From contig VXAY01006178.1 in the NCBI GenBank assembly GCA_013399855.1, positions 199,197 through 263,196 of the forward strand: a DNA stretch of 64,000 bases, given 5' to 3'. This DNA comes from Oxyruncus cristatus. Its lineage: Eukaryota > Chordata > Aves > Passeriformes > Cotingidae. Positions 29,001 to 38,430 of this stretch are shown in pieces. The notes under the pieces were generated by a model. It was not told the DNA's origin, ran no database searches, and saw only the letters and a list, made by a program, of their open reading frames with translations. The position numbers were made by a program, and so were the translations under genes. Positions within the stretch are counted from its first letter, which is position 1. Each line of letters starts with the position of its first letter.

Positions 29001-32000
29001 AATAAAACCTCAATTTAACATTTTATGCAAAGCTTTTATGCAGCTTTTGATGTTCCCGGCTATAAATGGGACCGAGAAAGAAAGTGGGGAAAGTGGTGTT
29101 AACACAGGCATTGAAGAAAAGAGGATTAGAATTTAAAAAAAAAAAAAAAAAGGCAGGAGAGAAATTTTAGAAGTAATTCAGAAACATACTCCTGCTGTGC
29201 ACGCTTTTCCTGACTGCTAGTGCTCTAATGGAACCTAATTACCGGCCAAACATACTTTATTATTTTCTGCATTTTTGTTTTTGTTTTACAAAACCGCTCA
29301 GAGTTAGAGTTATTCCTGCACGTGCAAACATGCAGGCCGGCTTTCACAAGGAGCAGTTTTTCTAATGGCTGTTTGACTCTCACTTTGCCATCTCACCTCT
29401 GGCGCTTTCCTTTACTTTCGTTAGACTCCAGCAGAGCTTTAAGCAAAGCCCTTGCTGTTCTCTCCTCTGCCACACTGTGTCAGTGAAGGCTCGGAAACCA
29501 GCTGGAGTGGCCGGGCCGACAGCGGGAAAACTTGTGGAGGCATTCCCCAAGCGAGGACTGTTCTGCCAAAACGAAGCTTGTTTCGGGACCCATCCTTCAA
29601 ACGTAGACGATCTCCCGCTCCCCAAAAAGCCTCGCAGGAAAGTCCCAGCAAGGATGAAACATAAAAAGTTAAAGTTAAAATTACAGACAAATACTATTAG
29701 AAATCCATCAAGAAAGCTTCTCATTATATTCCTGAAGAAAAAAAAAACAAACAAAAACCAACCTCTCTAATATGACAATATGCTGAGATTGGTATTTTTC
29801 ACATATAAATGTAGTGTAGTCCCTATTGGTTTAGTGTCCTGAGCCATTTTAATTAGAGGCTGTAATACCGTTTAATCAATTAGCACAGCTCATTGTGTAC
29901 CAAGCCGAATATGAAAACAATACAAAGGCTCCATCTGCTATAAAGTGCAGCTACTTGCCTCCTGGAAGATTTATGCTGTCTTGAGCATATTAAAGACTGC
30001 GCTGCAGTTCTTCTGCTGGTGGACTGCTGGGTCAGCTGACAATTTGTTTTCTACATGTCAACCCTAAATCATTTTCCTTACACTCCAGAAGTCTTCTCAA
30101 CCTCTTATTCATTGGGTCATTTTTCAGTGTGACTTTCTGGGCAAAATAGAAATGTAATTTCCATAACCAGCAACAACTGACATTTCCATATATAAAGGAA
30201 TGACACTACCTCTTATTTTACTTTTGATAAATAATTAATCCCAAATGGATGTAAACAAAAAAAGTAATTTTTCATACTAAACCTTGATGATTTTATTTTG
30301 CCTTATAATTCAGTATCACAGCTGTTTGACTAAAGTATCATAACATGGTCATCCAGCAGCTCTTTGGAACTGATGTTGTGACTGTAAGCACTGGTCCTCA
30401 ACAACTCCAAATGCATGAGGCAGAAAGCTTCTAAAAAGCTTTACTCCTTCCTAGTATTTTTCAATCAAACAGTGATAAAAAGTGTGATAAATAGATTTGA
30501 GTTATACATTATTTATTCTCTACCTCCTATCCCCCCAAGAAATTGTTTTCCCCTGACAATGAATTGGTTATCCATATGGAATTCTCCCTTTTGTCCTTTT
30601 TTAGTGATATTACCTGCTGCAAATCAAGATCTGAGTGGTGGGGTGTCGAGCAACACAATCATCTTTAAAGGAAGGCTGTTGATAGTCTGCCAACTGGAAT
30701 TCTAGAGAGCTAGAGCTCCTGTGGAAATGCTGAATGAATGCATGCTGCTGGAAGAAGAAATGCTGTCATTAAAACTACCTTCGTTATGACCGATTCCTGA
30801 ATAAGGATTCTCCTGCTTTGACTTAAGAGTCTAAAAATTAGGTGGCTAAGACTACACTTATTTTATTTGTGTAAGGAAGGCTTCCCAAGAGTCTTTCAAT
30901 TAATTCATTGATGATCTTGGTTAAGGGGAGAGAAGCACATTAACTATATTGCACTGGATATTTAATTAGCAGTTTTTGAAACCAGCAATGAGAACAAAAG
31001 ATCTAACATAAAGCGACCTCTTCTGTGAATAGGGAGATGATATCTACTACTTCCTAGACTGTCCATCTCTTACCCACTTTTAAGGTCCAAACTCACACAT
31101 TATTTCATTTTTACATAACTAATCTCATCTGAAAAAAGCAGACCAACATGAAACCTGGTTTATGTTGACAAGTAATAGAAAGAACGACACAAAGAAAATA
31201 CACTTTTTAGTACAATGTTTATTATAAAGGAAATATTTTTTAAAAAATCCTACATCTGGTAACAATGCCCAGCAGATAAGAACTGTCCTTGAATATGTGA
31301 TGTGATAGCTGAAAAGACAGACAATACTCCGGGCAAAGGAATTACACAGCCTACCAGTGAGGTGAGAACTCCTTATCAACAGGAAACACTAAATGTGTCA
31401 ACTAATTCTTAGAAACATGACAGAAGGAGTAGGTGGTTAGGTCGTGCTCCCTTTGTATCACACATAAACGAGTACGCATGCGTGGGTTCCATCACACAGG
31501 TAAAAGACCAAAACTGTAAAGGATATTGTTGAATAACATAGGACATATGAAATCCCAAAGTATTTTGTTGAATATCAGCTTCACTGAAATGTACTAATGG
31601 GGAACTGTCTCCCACAAAAGACAGTGAGGGCCTACATAAATAAAACAGACATACAGCAACTAGTTTGCTTGCAGCAATATATTTTCTGAGATGTTTTCTA
31701 GCTACCAAGTGTTCTATTGTCCTGAAGCTTTAAAGAGGACTTAAGAGTTGAGGTTTGTGGACAACTCATGTGCTCCAGCCTAATTCTAAATTTTAGGCAC
31801 TGCCTTATTATTATGGTGTTAGAGAAGAAAACAAGAACTGAATTCTAGAAGCTTATTTCAACAGATCACAATTGGGAGTAATAGCACAACCATCTAATTA
31901 ACACAGGATTCATTTTCTAACTCAGTCACATTACATAATCTTAGGCAATTAACAATCTAATGGAAATGGGAGTTATTACCAGAAGATCAGCTATGCTATA

Positions 32001-35000
32001 AAAAGATACTGCTCAAAATGCCAGATTTGGTCAACTCTGGTGGAAGAAAAAGGTACCATCACAGAGTTTTACTAATCTAACTGTATTGATTAACACAGAC
32101 AGATTGGTTTTACAATGTCCCACCACACACACAAACACACATACACAAATCATTACCAGTATTAATTAGCAAACCTCGTCATCTCTGCAGAGCTGGCTAT
32201 ACTGATTGACCAGATGTTTCATAATAATAATTTATATAACTATTTTTCTATCCATAATAACAATAAAAAGCATGCATAAATCCTTATGCACAGTTCCTGT
32301 TACAGATGGAAGAGCCATAATATAGCTGTCACACTGTACATGATGCTATGATAAAAAGATTTCACACTTCACCGATTCAATTTAAATGTGCGTAAATCAT
32401 TAAAATCAAGGTGTGCTTCACAGCTGAAATGCTGTGCAATTTTGAAACAGGATACTTAAAAAAGCATCTGTCAGTCACTGTAAAACGGAGTTGCACTAGG
32501 AAAAACCTTTCCATCTCCATGTCTGTTTCTAATATAGACGTAAGAGTGACTTTTCTTCAGGATATACAAAGAAAATACAATTCACTATGGTAGTGGCATG
32601 CTCCAGTAAATATCTTGCATATTATACAACTTCTGAATCTCTATCATGAATCCTTCATTGTCAATATTATATTCCACAAACTGGGCTAAAATCCTTGTAG
32701 TCTTACTGTGCCAAGGACCAGTAGACAGAGCACAGTTCTGCCCCGGCTGAGTGCACCCCCAGGCTCTGCAACCCCAGGGGTCAGCTGCCCATGCTGTAGG
32801 CTAGCTCTGGTACAGAGCAGCATGAGAGCTGGGATCTGGCTGCTGGGAACACAGCCTTTGGAGTACTCCTCTGTGGGTCACTTCTTTGCCTTGCAGCTGC
32901 ATTTAAGCTCAGGCAAAGACCATGTTGCAAGTACACTTGTGCCTTGCTGAATTTGATTGTAATCCTCATCCACTGACTTGAGTTTCTGGCTTAACCTCAG
33001 ACCTGCTTTGTCACTATGGATTTATCTAGTGGTTGCTGGGAGGTGACTGAAACTTGGTAAACATCACCAGACCTACCAAGCTCTTGGGCACAGTGGGACT
33101 GTATTGGTGAGTACAGTGCCCTGTCAATCTTGCTGCTGCCCTCAGCTCCTAGTTCTCCTTTCCCTGGGGAACAGTCCTCTTCTCTGACAAATTCCACTTG
33201 TGAGACAGACTAAGTCAGTTGCTAATGTCCAAAGAAACCAAAGAAGGTTTCACTTGACATGCAACACAGAAAATAAACAACGCTTTAAAAACCAAAGAAA
33301 TATTCTAAACATTTCACTTTTTTTCCATTTTTGAAAGATTGTGAGTAATCTCTATATTATGCAAACAGCAATGTATTTCAGCTGATGCTTGAACTCTTAC
33401 ACAAGAGCTCATAGTTTCTATCTCTTAGGTAGACAAAATGTATATATATTGCATCATTTCCCATGTGGTATCTTTTTAAAAATGCTAAAGCCATTCTAGT
33501 TATTATTCATCCGACAGCTAAAGGTGACTCTCATGATGATACTAGAAACATAAAGTCCTTTCAGTACCAGATTCTCCAAGTAATCTAAACAAACTGAAAT
33601 GTAATAATTTAAAATCTGATTGAGTAAACTATGCTTCGTTTACAACAATGAAATAGGATTCATGAAGATTATTTAAGAGAATACATGACTCATCCAATTC
33701 TACCAACACCTTTATGCATACCTAGACCTCAGTATTCACCAGCTACCTTTCAAATGGTAACAGAGCAGCATTTGAGACAGTTGCCTATTGATAGGCATGG
33801 AGTAGGACTCCGGTGTTAGAGCTGTACGCAAACCTTTTCTTCTCCAGCCCTAAAGAAATCAAGCTACAATGAATAAAAATAAAATGGATGTTGTTGAACT
33901 CTGTATATGATTCAGACTATTAACTCTTTGAAGAAAGGACCATAGTTTGGTTCTGTACGGATCTCAGCACAACTAGCAGTTACTGTAAAACAGATAATAA
34001 ATGATACAGCTATCTGAAAAGAGTAATTCTCTGTCAATTAAATGTGGTTTTATTTTGAGTTGGAAAGAAAAACAAGTATCACCAAGTTGTGTGAGTATAG
34101 AAAGTTTCTGAAATTTGTCACTGATGTCCTGCATGGTCTCTTAGCCTTGGAAGCCAGCAGTGCTGAGAACTTTCAAGCTGGGCACTGGCAGGCTGTATGT
34201 GCTAAAGATTTCAGCTCCTGCCAGCTCTGGGGAGGGCTGCCAAAAGGCCCAGCAGCCCAGCTGGCGGGATGCCACAAAATTGCTTTTTCTACCTTCAGCC
34301 TGTGATCAACCAAGTGATCTCTGCTGTACATTTTTATTTTGATGAATGCATGTTCCCTAAGAGAAAGCATTTCATTAGAAAAATTCTGACCCATGTAAAT
34401 TAATAACTTCAGCAGGGACCATTCCCATTCTTCTTTCACATCTGTAAATGGAGTTAAATATATGTAGTTGTATATTAGTTATTAATCCCTTGTGGTCTTA
34501 CTCCAGTTATTAACTGCTGCAGTTGGTCAGTGTGGAATGATATCAGTAACCAGAGACCTCTATACACCATAAAAATACCTTTCCTTCTTTAATTATCTAT
34601 TTTTCTATTTTCAAGCAGTATTTTCGATTCAATGTTTTCAAATAAAGAAGAAAAGGGACTTTATAGTCAACATACATTCTCCATTAAGAACACCTATGTT
34701 TTCCACTAGCTGTGCAAAGAATTTTCAAGAGTTTATTTGCTCTGCAGTTGTAAAGAACTTTTCTGGTCCTATTTACAAAAGAGAAAGTCCTTACCCTCTG
34801 TTTCTAAAGATAAACATTGACCAAGTGAAGAAGAAAATAGGGCAATCATACTGATGTTACCATCTAGATTTCATACTCTCTGGATGTAAATAAGTCTTAA
34901 AACCATCTTAAAATCTGTTTCTTCTCAGTGGCTTATGCTGAAATCCCAGGTGAGCAGCCACCATGGGCGCACAAGAGAATCATTCTCATGAAGCACTTGA

Positions 35001-38000
35001 ATGCAATACTGAAACTTGCATTCAAATGCAGAGACTTGCTAATGGTTTTTACTTTAGCTGGTTTGTGCAGCAGGTCAGACAGTGTGTGTCAACTCTCCTA
35101 ATTAAATTGAAAGCTAAGTAGCAATGCAGACCTTGTCACATGCCACTATAAGTAGAATTCCTACTGTGCATCTCACTCAAGAGCCCAGTAGATGTCAATC
35201 ACAATTCAACTGTATGATTCTACCCTTGGTTGTTAATTAACTGTCAGAATGCTTCAGTCCATTTTATTAGTTATATCTGAGGGATTTGCTGTGCCTTCCA
35301 CTTGCACAGATGTTATTTCTGGGACACTCTTAATCCTATGTGAGTGCACAAACCAAAATAAGGGGCAGAAATATAATTTTCAGTACCACATAGCAAAGGG
35401 GAGGGTCTTTCCTGTTTGCTTAAGTGCTATTTGAATAGGACATGGACAAAATAGAATCAAAGCATTGACTTCACATGCCACATGAGTCCTGCAACACTGG
35501 TCAAACATAAGCAAAGGAAAACAATGCATCATTAAGAATGGTACTGTGAAGGACTATTTGCCACTAAAACTCTCTTTAGAAACACTTCTGCTCTTCTTCA
35601 AGAAGGTCCATGACTAAATCCCAGATTAATTTTGAACATGCAAGAGAAATCATCTTCTCAGAGACACCAACACGTGTGCTGTTTGACATCAGACTTCACT
35701 GGTAGTAAAAGAGTTTCACAAAAATCCCTTTGGAAAGACCATTAGACCACATCCATTTCTCTCCTCAAAATCACCTGAGCCTGCAATCAGTACAGTGTGA
35801 GCTTTCTTGAATAAAGATGAGGCTGTTAAACTAACAAGCACCTGCACCTGCAGATCCCACAAACAACCTGCCCATAAAAAAATCCCTGCAGTTTTATGTG
35901 GGTAAGGCTTATGTCATGCATAAAGGCGGTTTAAAGAGCAAAGAGCTTGAGAAGAATCATAAAATCATTTAGGTTGGAAAAGACCTTTAAGATCATTGAG
36001 TCCAACAGTAAAACTGAATTACCTATTGTATGATTAACTGTGATTTAGAGAAGTGGATGGAAAGACATTCAGGTACTGCTCTGTTTATTTTAAAAACACT
36101 ATCAGATTTGCTATCACATACCACAACTTGGAAAGAGAGATTTCAGAGAACAGAAAGTGGACATTCCACTAAAAGGAATGGGGGGTGGACTGCCAGATGC
36201 GAGTTTCTGTCCCAAGCAAAAAGGTAACATACACAAATGCTAGGGAAGAACAGCTGCATATAAACGCCGATATCATCTCTATTTGCCACCACAGACAGAG
36301 GAAAGCTTCTCTCCTCATGACTTCAGGGGTAAAAAGTGTGAATAGGGCGAAACCTCCTACAGCTGAAAATTTGACCTTGAATCATTACAGGCAAGAGGAC
36401 AGCTTGTTTACAGAACGAGTGGCAGCAAACCGGTAAGCACAGGTAGTTCTAAAACAGTCTTTGCTCAAAATGATAAGGGCACTTTTCTTCCTGGTTTAAA
36501 ATACAGCATATTTGCCAGAGGTCTTATCTTTACAGTGCCTGTCAAGCTGGCTGCCAAGCAATGGACTGAGGAAACGTAGATGTTCACAGGAACTTAGTGC
36601 ACCGTTCAAAAAAAAAAAAAAAAAAGCGCCTTTCAAAATGTTGCCTTTGGCTGCTGTCTTATTTGCATCCCACCTCGGGAACCTTGCACTTACAGCCCTG
36701 ACACGCAGAAATCCTTCTGAAAAACATGAATGAAAGACCCGTATGGTGGGGCGGGGCGGGGCTCAGCGCCCTCCGTTCATGGCAGTATCACGGATGGACA
36801 CAGGGAATGTCAATGGCCGTAAACGCAGCCCAGCGGGTGCTGCCGGCGGAATCTGCTCCCGCGTCCATTCATGAACGCGGAGCTGGTGACGAGCAGCGCC
36901 TGCCCCGCTCCCCCGGCCACCCTCCCAGGCTGCGGGGAGAGAGGACGCGCTCCCCTGTGCCAGCACAAGCGCCTTTTTCTACAGCCCAGAGAACGACTCC
37001 GGCGCGGGGCACAGCGGCAGCGGGCTTGGGGGAGCGGAGGAGAGGAGAGGCCGGGAAAGGCGGGCAGGCTGCCGACGGCCAGAGCCCTCTTGCCGCTCCC
37101 ACACACCGCCCTCGTCCGCTCCCGTAAACCTCCGGCTGTCCGCGGCCCCAGTCCAGCCGTGCCCTCCCTGCCTCGCCCCCGGCTTTCCGCCACTCTCCAG
37201 TAGCATCCTCGCTCCCTGCGAGGCGGCCACCGAACACCCCCCGCGCCCGCGCCGCCTTCTTCAAGGATGAATGGAAGCGGGAGGAGGCTGGCTCCGAGGG
37301 ATGCACCGCCCCGCCTCGCTCCCTCATTGAGCGCCCGGGAGGGGCCGCCTCGCCCCTGCCCCATTTCCCCGCTGGAGCAGAGGCACGGGCTGCGCGTCCT
37401 CCGCCCGCCGGCAGCCGAGGGGGAACCGCCGCTTCCCCGCACGGGGCGGGCGCCGTCCCGGCCCCGCATCCCGTGCCCGTGTCTGTTCTGTAGGAGCACC
37501 CTGCGCTCCATATGCCCTGCGAGGGAGCAGCATCCTCCCGTGCGGGCTGAGAGGCGGAGCCGCCGGCTGGGGCGGCGGGGTTCAGCACCTCTGCCCGGCG
37601 GACAGGGGCGGGAGCCGCAGGCAGCCGCGGCTCTGCCCCGCGGGGCCGCCCCGATGCGCTCGGCCGGCCCCGCTCCCGCTGCCCGGCCCCGAGCGGGAGC
37701 CGCCGCAGCCCCTCGCCAGCAAAGGGGGGAGCGGGTTTTAGAGCCCCTTCCGCGCAGCCTGAACTTTCCCCCCATTTTCAGCGGGGAATGAGAAACCCAC
37801 CCCTGTTTCCAGCCACCGTCCGCGTAAAAACAATCTCGGGAAGGGGAAAAGGGAAGTTTGGGGGAGCTCGACTCACCCAGGACGTTCCCGACGAGAGCCA
37901 CTATGAAGACGACGATGTAGCCAGCGATCAGCGCCCATTCGTATTCCTTGGGATGCAAATACTCCTTCCAGAGGTATCGCAGGAACTCCTCATCATCGTA

Positions 38001-38105
38001 GTCGGCGGAAGGGGTTAAAAGAGCCTCCCGCGTTTCGTTTAGTTCCGACCCGCTGGTCCAATTCCTGCACGGAGGGGAACTATCCTCGGGTTGAATTCCG
38101 GACAT
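4901..38105 (-). CDS. HCRTR2: HCRTR2 gene: orexin (hypocretin) receptor type 2, whole coding span
   Basis: This is a class A G-protein-coupled receptor for orexin-A and orexin-B. In vertebrates it is a plasma-membrane receptor of brain neurons that couples mainly to Gq and acts in arousal, feeding and neuroendocrine control. Seven coding exons read 38105-37877, 24594-24416, 23023-22780, 15516-15401, 9500-9280, 7791-7670 and 6543-6299. They join in frame to 451 codons plus TGA. An optional eighth exon (5094-4901) would give 499 codons. Visible landmarks are two N-glycosylation sequons in the N-terminus, D102 in TM2, the C129/C212 disulfide pair, Q136 in TM3, DRW 153-155, H226 in TM5, N326 in TM6, H352 and Y356 in TM7, and NPIIY 362-366. 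The human protein has 444 residues, with these landmarks two positions lower. All seven-exon introns are GT-AG and no lesion is seen, so the gene looks functional. Identification rests on near-identity to the mammalian receptor across all membrane segments. Confidence 0.97.
5471..5545 (-). mobile_element. CR1 LINE 3'-end fragment
   Basis: The segment ATGGAATCATTGATAGTTTGGGTTGGAAAAGACC is followed by a GACCATCTAGTCTAACC-type sequence. This is the reverse complement of the 3' end of avian CR1 elements. It is a truncated copy of about 75 bp in the intron between HCRTR2 exon 7 and candidate exon 8, sense with respect to the gene. Confidence 0.8.
6299..6543 (-). CDS. HCRTR2: HCRTR2 coding exon 7 (helix 8 and C-terminal tail, read-through form)
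   Basis: The acceptor ATTGACAG is followed by GGAAATTTAGAG, giving G371 then [13 protein letters not shown]. This is helix 8 with a likely palmitoylated CC pair. The Ser/Thr-rich tail [20 protein letters not shown] is nearly the same as in mammals and is the expected phosphorylation and arrestin region. Conservation holds to about T431. After N435 the frame continues [16 protein letters not shown] and stops with TGA at 6301-6299. That cysteine-rich end does not resemble the human ending. A possible internal donor, AATG|GTACTG at 6349/6348, lies exactly where conservation stops, so the last 50 nt may be intron in the main transcript. An ATTAAA on the minus strand at 6191-6186 could end the read-through form. 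Confidence 0.9.
6544..7669 (-). other. HCRTR2 intron 6
   Basis: This intron of about 1.1 kb has GTAAGT and ACAG ends. It contains an imperfect tandem duplication at 7111-7172, with two copies of a TAGCTGCAATACAG unit at a period of about 34 bp, and an A-run at 6614-6626. No other feature was seen. Confidence 0.8.
7670..7791 (-). CDS. HCRTR2: HCRTR2 coding exon 6 (extracellular loop 3 and TM7)
   Basis: The acceptor TTCTGTAG is followed by GGTTTTGGGG. With AG from exon 5 it reads R330 [17 protein letters not shown]7 is [20 protein letters not shown], with H352 and Y356 at the orthosteric site and NPIIY at 362-366. Human has F where L332 lies. The donor is AGTG|GTAAGT at 7669. The exon is 122 nt, leaving phase 1. 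Confidence 0.96.
7831..7908. repeat. Direct repeat, copy A (pairs with 8735-8812)
   Basis: The core TTTTACAACTTCTAGCCTAA followed by TTTTATCYCTGATGACC is shared with the segment 904 bp away at about 90% identity by eye. It is either a local duplication or two copies of an unrecognised old repeat. Confidence 0.75.
8735..8812. repeat. Direct repeat, copy B (pairs with 7831-7908)
   Basis: This is the second copy of the segment described at 7831-7908. It has a few substitutions, such as TATCTCTG for TATCCCTG and GTTTGCAG for ATTTGTGG, and the same TATCACAGAAAA end. Confidence 0.75.
9280..9500 (-). CDS. HCRTR2: HCRTR2 coding exon 5 (intracellular loop 3 and TM6)
   Basis: The acceptor TTGCTTAG is followed by ATCCCAGGAACT, encoding [20 protein letters not shown] from residue 257. 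This is the long basic third intracellular loop that contacts G protein, ending [16 protein letters not shown]6 follows with [17 protein letters not shown]. It carries CYLP instead of the usual CWxP, as in mammalian orexin receptors, and N326, which matches the ligand-contacting human N324. The donor is AAAAG|GTAAAG at 9279. The exon is 221 nt and ends in phase 2. Confidence 0.96.
11782..12060 (+). mobile_element. CR1 LINE fragment (old, diverged)
   Basis: Characteristic CR1 3'-region phrases appear in order: GTGTCAGGGGAGGCTTAGATT, CATTGGAACAGGCTGCCC, CTCTGGAGGTATTTAAAAGAC, GGACTTGGCAGTG, CTCAATGATCTTGAGGGT, and a decayed CTATGATTGT tail. The copy is 5' truncated and lies antisense to HCRTR2. 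Confidence 0.85.
14036..14451 (+). mobile_element. CR1 LINE 3' fragment
   Basis: A 5'-truncated copy of about 415 bp. It shows GAGGGAGCTGGGGTTGTTTA, TGGAGAAGAGAAGGCTCAGG, GCTGCCTGGGAAGGTGG, GGACTTGATGATCTTGGAGG and the TGATTCTGTGATTC tail. It is better preserved than the copy at 11.8 kb and lies antisense to HCRTR2. Any short open frame in it comes from the repeat. Confidence 0.92.
14742..14811. repeat. T/GT-rich simple sequence
   Basis: A low-complexity run of T and G with a short (GT)7-like core at about 14766-14778. Confidence 0.85.
15401..15516 (-). CDS. HCRTR2: HCRTR2 coding exon 4 (TM5)
   Basis: The acceptor TTTCCAG is followed by CTGAGGTTTACCCC. With the G carried over from exon 3 this reads A218 E V Y P K M Y H. 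Human has G at the position of A218. H226 and the following [21 protein letters not shown] are TM5. The exon ends FRKLWCRQ at the start of intracellular loop 3. The donor is CAG|GTAAGT at 15400. The exon is 116 nt and ends in phase 0. It is one of the shortest exons and is readable only as part of a spliced frame. Confidence 0.96.
15517..22779 (-). other. HCRTR2 intron 3
   Basis: This intron of about 7.3 kb has GTGAGT and CCAG ends. It contains a TA-rich microsatellite (18310-18353), an AATAAA followed by an A-run at about 16597-16611, and a G/T-rich tract at 20936-20978. The stretch 16620-17800 is slightly richer in G and C than its surroundings, but I recognise nothing in it. Confidence 0.8.
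18310..18353. repeat. (TA)n-type microsatellite
   Basis: Alternating TA with interspersed TG and TT steps over about 44 bp. Confidence 0.9.
22780..23023 (-). CDS. HCRTR2: HCRTR2 coding exon 3 (TM3, TM4, extracellular loop 2)
   Basis: The acceptor CTTTAG is followed by ACAGTTTCAGTC, encoding [13 protein letters not shown] from residue 137. The DRW motif at 153-155 is the receptor's version of DRY. TM4 follows ([19 protein letters not shown]), then extracellular loop 2 with an NKT sequon (N204) and C212, the partner of C129. The exon ends inside codon 218 after DEHWG. The donor is GGAG|GTGAGT at 22779. The exon is 244 nt, leaving phase 1. Confidence 0.97.
23024..24415 (-). other. HCRTR2 intron 2
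   Basis: This intron of about 1.4 kb has GTATTA and TTTAG ends. A short imperfect duplication (AGAGCTTTAAAAATTATT, then AGAGTTTTAAAAATTATT) lies near the exon 3 side at 23071-23121. I see no further feature. Confidence 0.8.
24416..24594 (-). CDS. HCRTR2: HCRTR2 coding exon 2 (end of TM1 to start of TM3)
   Basis: The acceptor AATTCAG precedes TTTGCATTGCAG. The G left from exon 1 plus TT gives V77, then [17 protein letters not shown]. The exon covers intracellular loop 1, TM2 (NLSLAD with the sodium-site aspartate D102), extracellular loop 1 with the conserved W122, the disulfide cysteine C129 and the start of TM3. It ends at Q136, which matches human Q134, the TM3 residue that contacts orexins and antagonists. 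The donor is CAG|GTATTA at 24415. The exon is 179 nt and ends in phase 0. Confidence 0.97.
29397..29660 (-). promoter_or_regulatory. CpG-rich intronic block, possible alternative promoter or exon
   Basis: Eleven CpGs cluster in about 170 bp (29490-29635) inside an AT-rich, CpG-poor intron. On the minus strand the block ends at AGAG|GTGAGA (donor at 29396-29395), a near-ideal 5' splice site pointing toward HCRTR2 exon 2. The frame open through this point leaves phase 1, the phase exon 2 accepts, but that has a one-in-three chance of being luck. No recognisable peptide is encoded. It could instead be a conserved enhancer or an old GC-rich insertion. Confidence 0.35.
35953..36009 (-). mobile_element. 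CR1 LINE 3'-end fragment
   Basis: AGAATCATAAAATCATTTAG, then GGTTGGAAAAGACCTTTAAG and ATCATTGAGTCCAAC, is the reverse complement of the CR1 3' terminus. About 57 bp remain, sense with respect to HCRTR2. Confidence 0.85.
37877..38105 (-). CDS. HCRTR2: HCRTR2 coding exon 1 (extracellular N-terminus and most of TM1)
   Basis: This exon encodes residues 1-76 plus the first base of codon 77. It begins [16 protein letters not shown], close to the human start MSGTKLEDSPPCRNW, which fixes the ATG at 38105-38103. Sequons NWT and NET mark the extracellular tail. The acidic stretch [12 protein letters not shown] is the amphipathic segment that in this family packs over the peptide site. TM1 ends GNVL. 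The donor is CTGG|GTGAGT at 37876. The open frame continues for hundreds of codons past the donor, but only because the intron start is GC-rich; that extension is not coding. The exon sits inside a CpG island. A good acceptor-like CTAG lies 21 nt before the ATG, so the 5' UTR may be split (see findings). Confidence 0.97.
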
Positions 38106-38302
38106 CCCTGGTGGTTGTTCAGGGGGCTAGGGGGAAAAACCAACGCACACAAACCCAGACCCCCTCAGAGCATCCGAGCTTTCTCCCGCCCGTCCATCGA
38201 GGCTTGTGGTTGCCAGTGCGAAAAGCGGGGTGTGGGGAGAAAAATGACGCGGGAACTTACGGGAACCAATGCGGGAACAGGCTGGGGATCCGCGTCGGTC
38301 CG

Positions 38303-38408
38303 CAACCCTCCCTGACCAGCCTTTTCCCCCACCGGGCAGGGAGTGCAGCCTCCGCGGAGGAGGTTGCACGCCCGCCCGGTGAGATAAAAGGCTGGTCAGG
38401 GTAGGTTG
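38303..38408. repeat. Long near-complete inverted repeat upstream of HCRTR2
   Basis: The 16-bp arms at 38310-38325 and 38386-38401 are perfect reverse complements. The pairing continues outward through 38303-38309 with 38403-38408, with one-base bulges at 308 and 402. It continues inward after a 6x6 internal loop: 38332-38337 with 374-379, 339-341 with 371-373, 343-347 with 365-369, and 349-353 with 359-363, leaving a GCGGA loop. About 41 base pairs form over 106 nt. It sits 198-303 bp upstream of the start codon, in the promoter or 5' UTR zone. Its function is unknown. Confidence 0.85.
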
Positions 38409-38430
38409 AATGCCTCAGGTGCCTCACCTG

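Larger units (their letters stand above)
24595..37876 (-). other. HCRTR2 intron 1
   Basis: At about 13.3 kb this is the largest intron, with GTGAGT and TTCAG ends. It holds a CpG-rich block at 29397-29660, a short CR1 end at 35953-36009, A-runs at 29135-29152 and 36609-36625, and the intron half of the promoter CpG island (36740-37876). Apart from these, its short open frames look random. Confidence 0.8.
36740..38430. promoter_or_regulatory. CpG island over HCRTR2 exon 1
   Basis: In an otherwise AT-rich window this stretch is densely GC- and CpG-rich. It includes a tandem GC box (GGGGCGGGGCGGGGC at about 36748) and many CpG dinucleotides through exon 1. It is lopsided: about 1.1 kb lies inside intron 1 and only about 0.3 kb upstream of the start codon. 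It is the likely promoter region of HCRTR2. I see no convincing TATA box. Long open frames on both strands here are a by-product of GC content. Confidence 0.8.

Noticed and set aside
29452..29770. Plus-strand frames of 70 and 97 codons over the CpG-rich intronic block
   Set aside because: The peptides are unrecognised, without splice support on that strand, and overlap frames on the other strand. The open reading is explained by base composition.
36810..37876. Long minus-strand frame continuing from exon 1 (431 codons in total) and other long frames on both strands
   Set aside because: The frame runs past a perfect GTGAGT donor, and the Arg/Gly/Ala-rich product is typical of random reading through a CpG island. 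The receptor frame resumes in exon 2.
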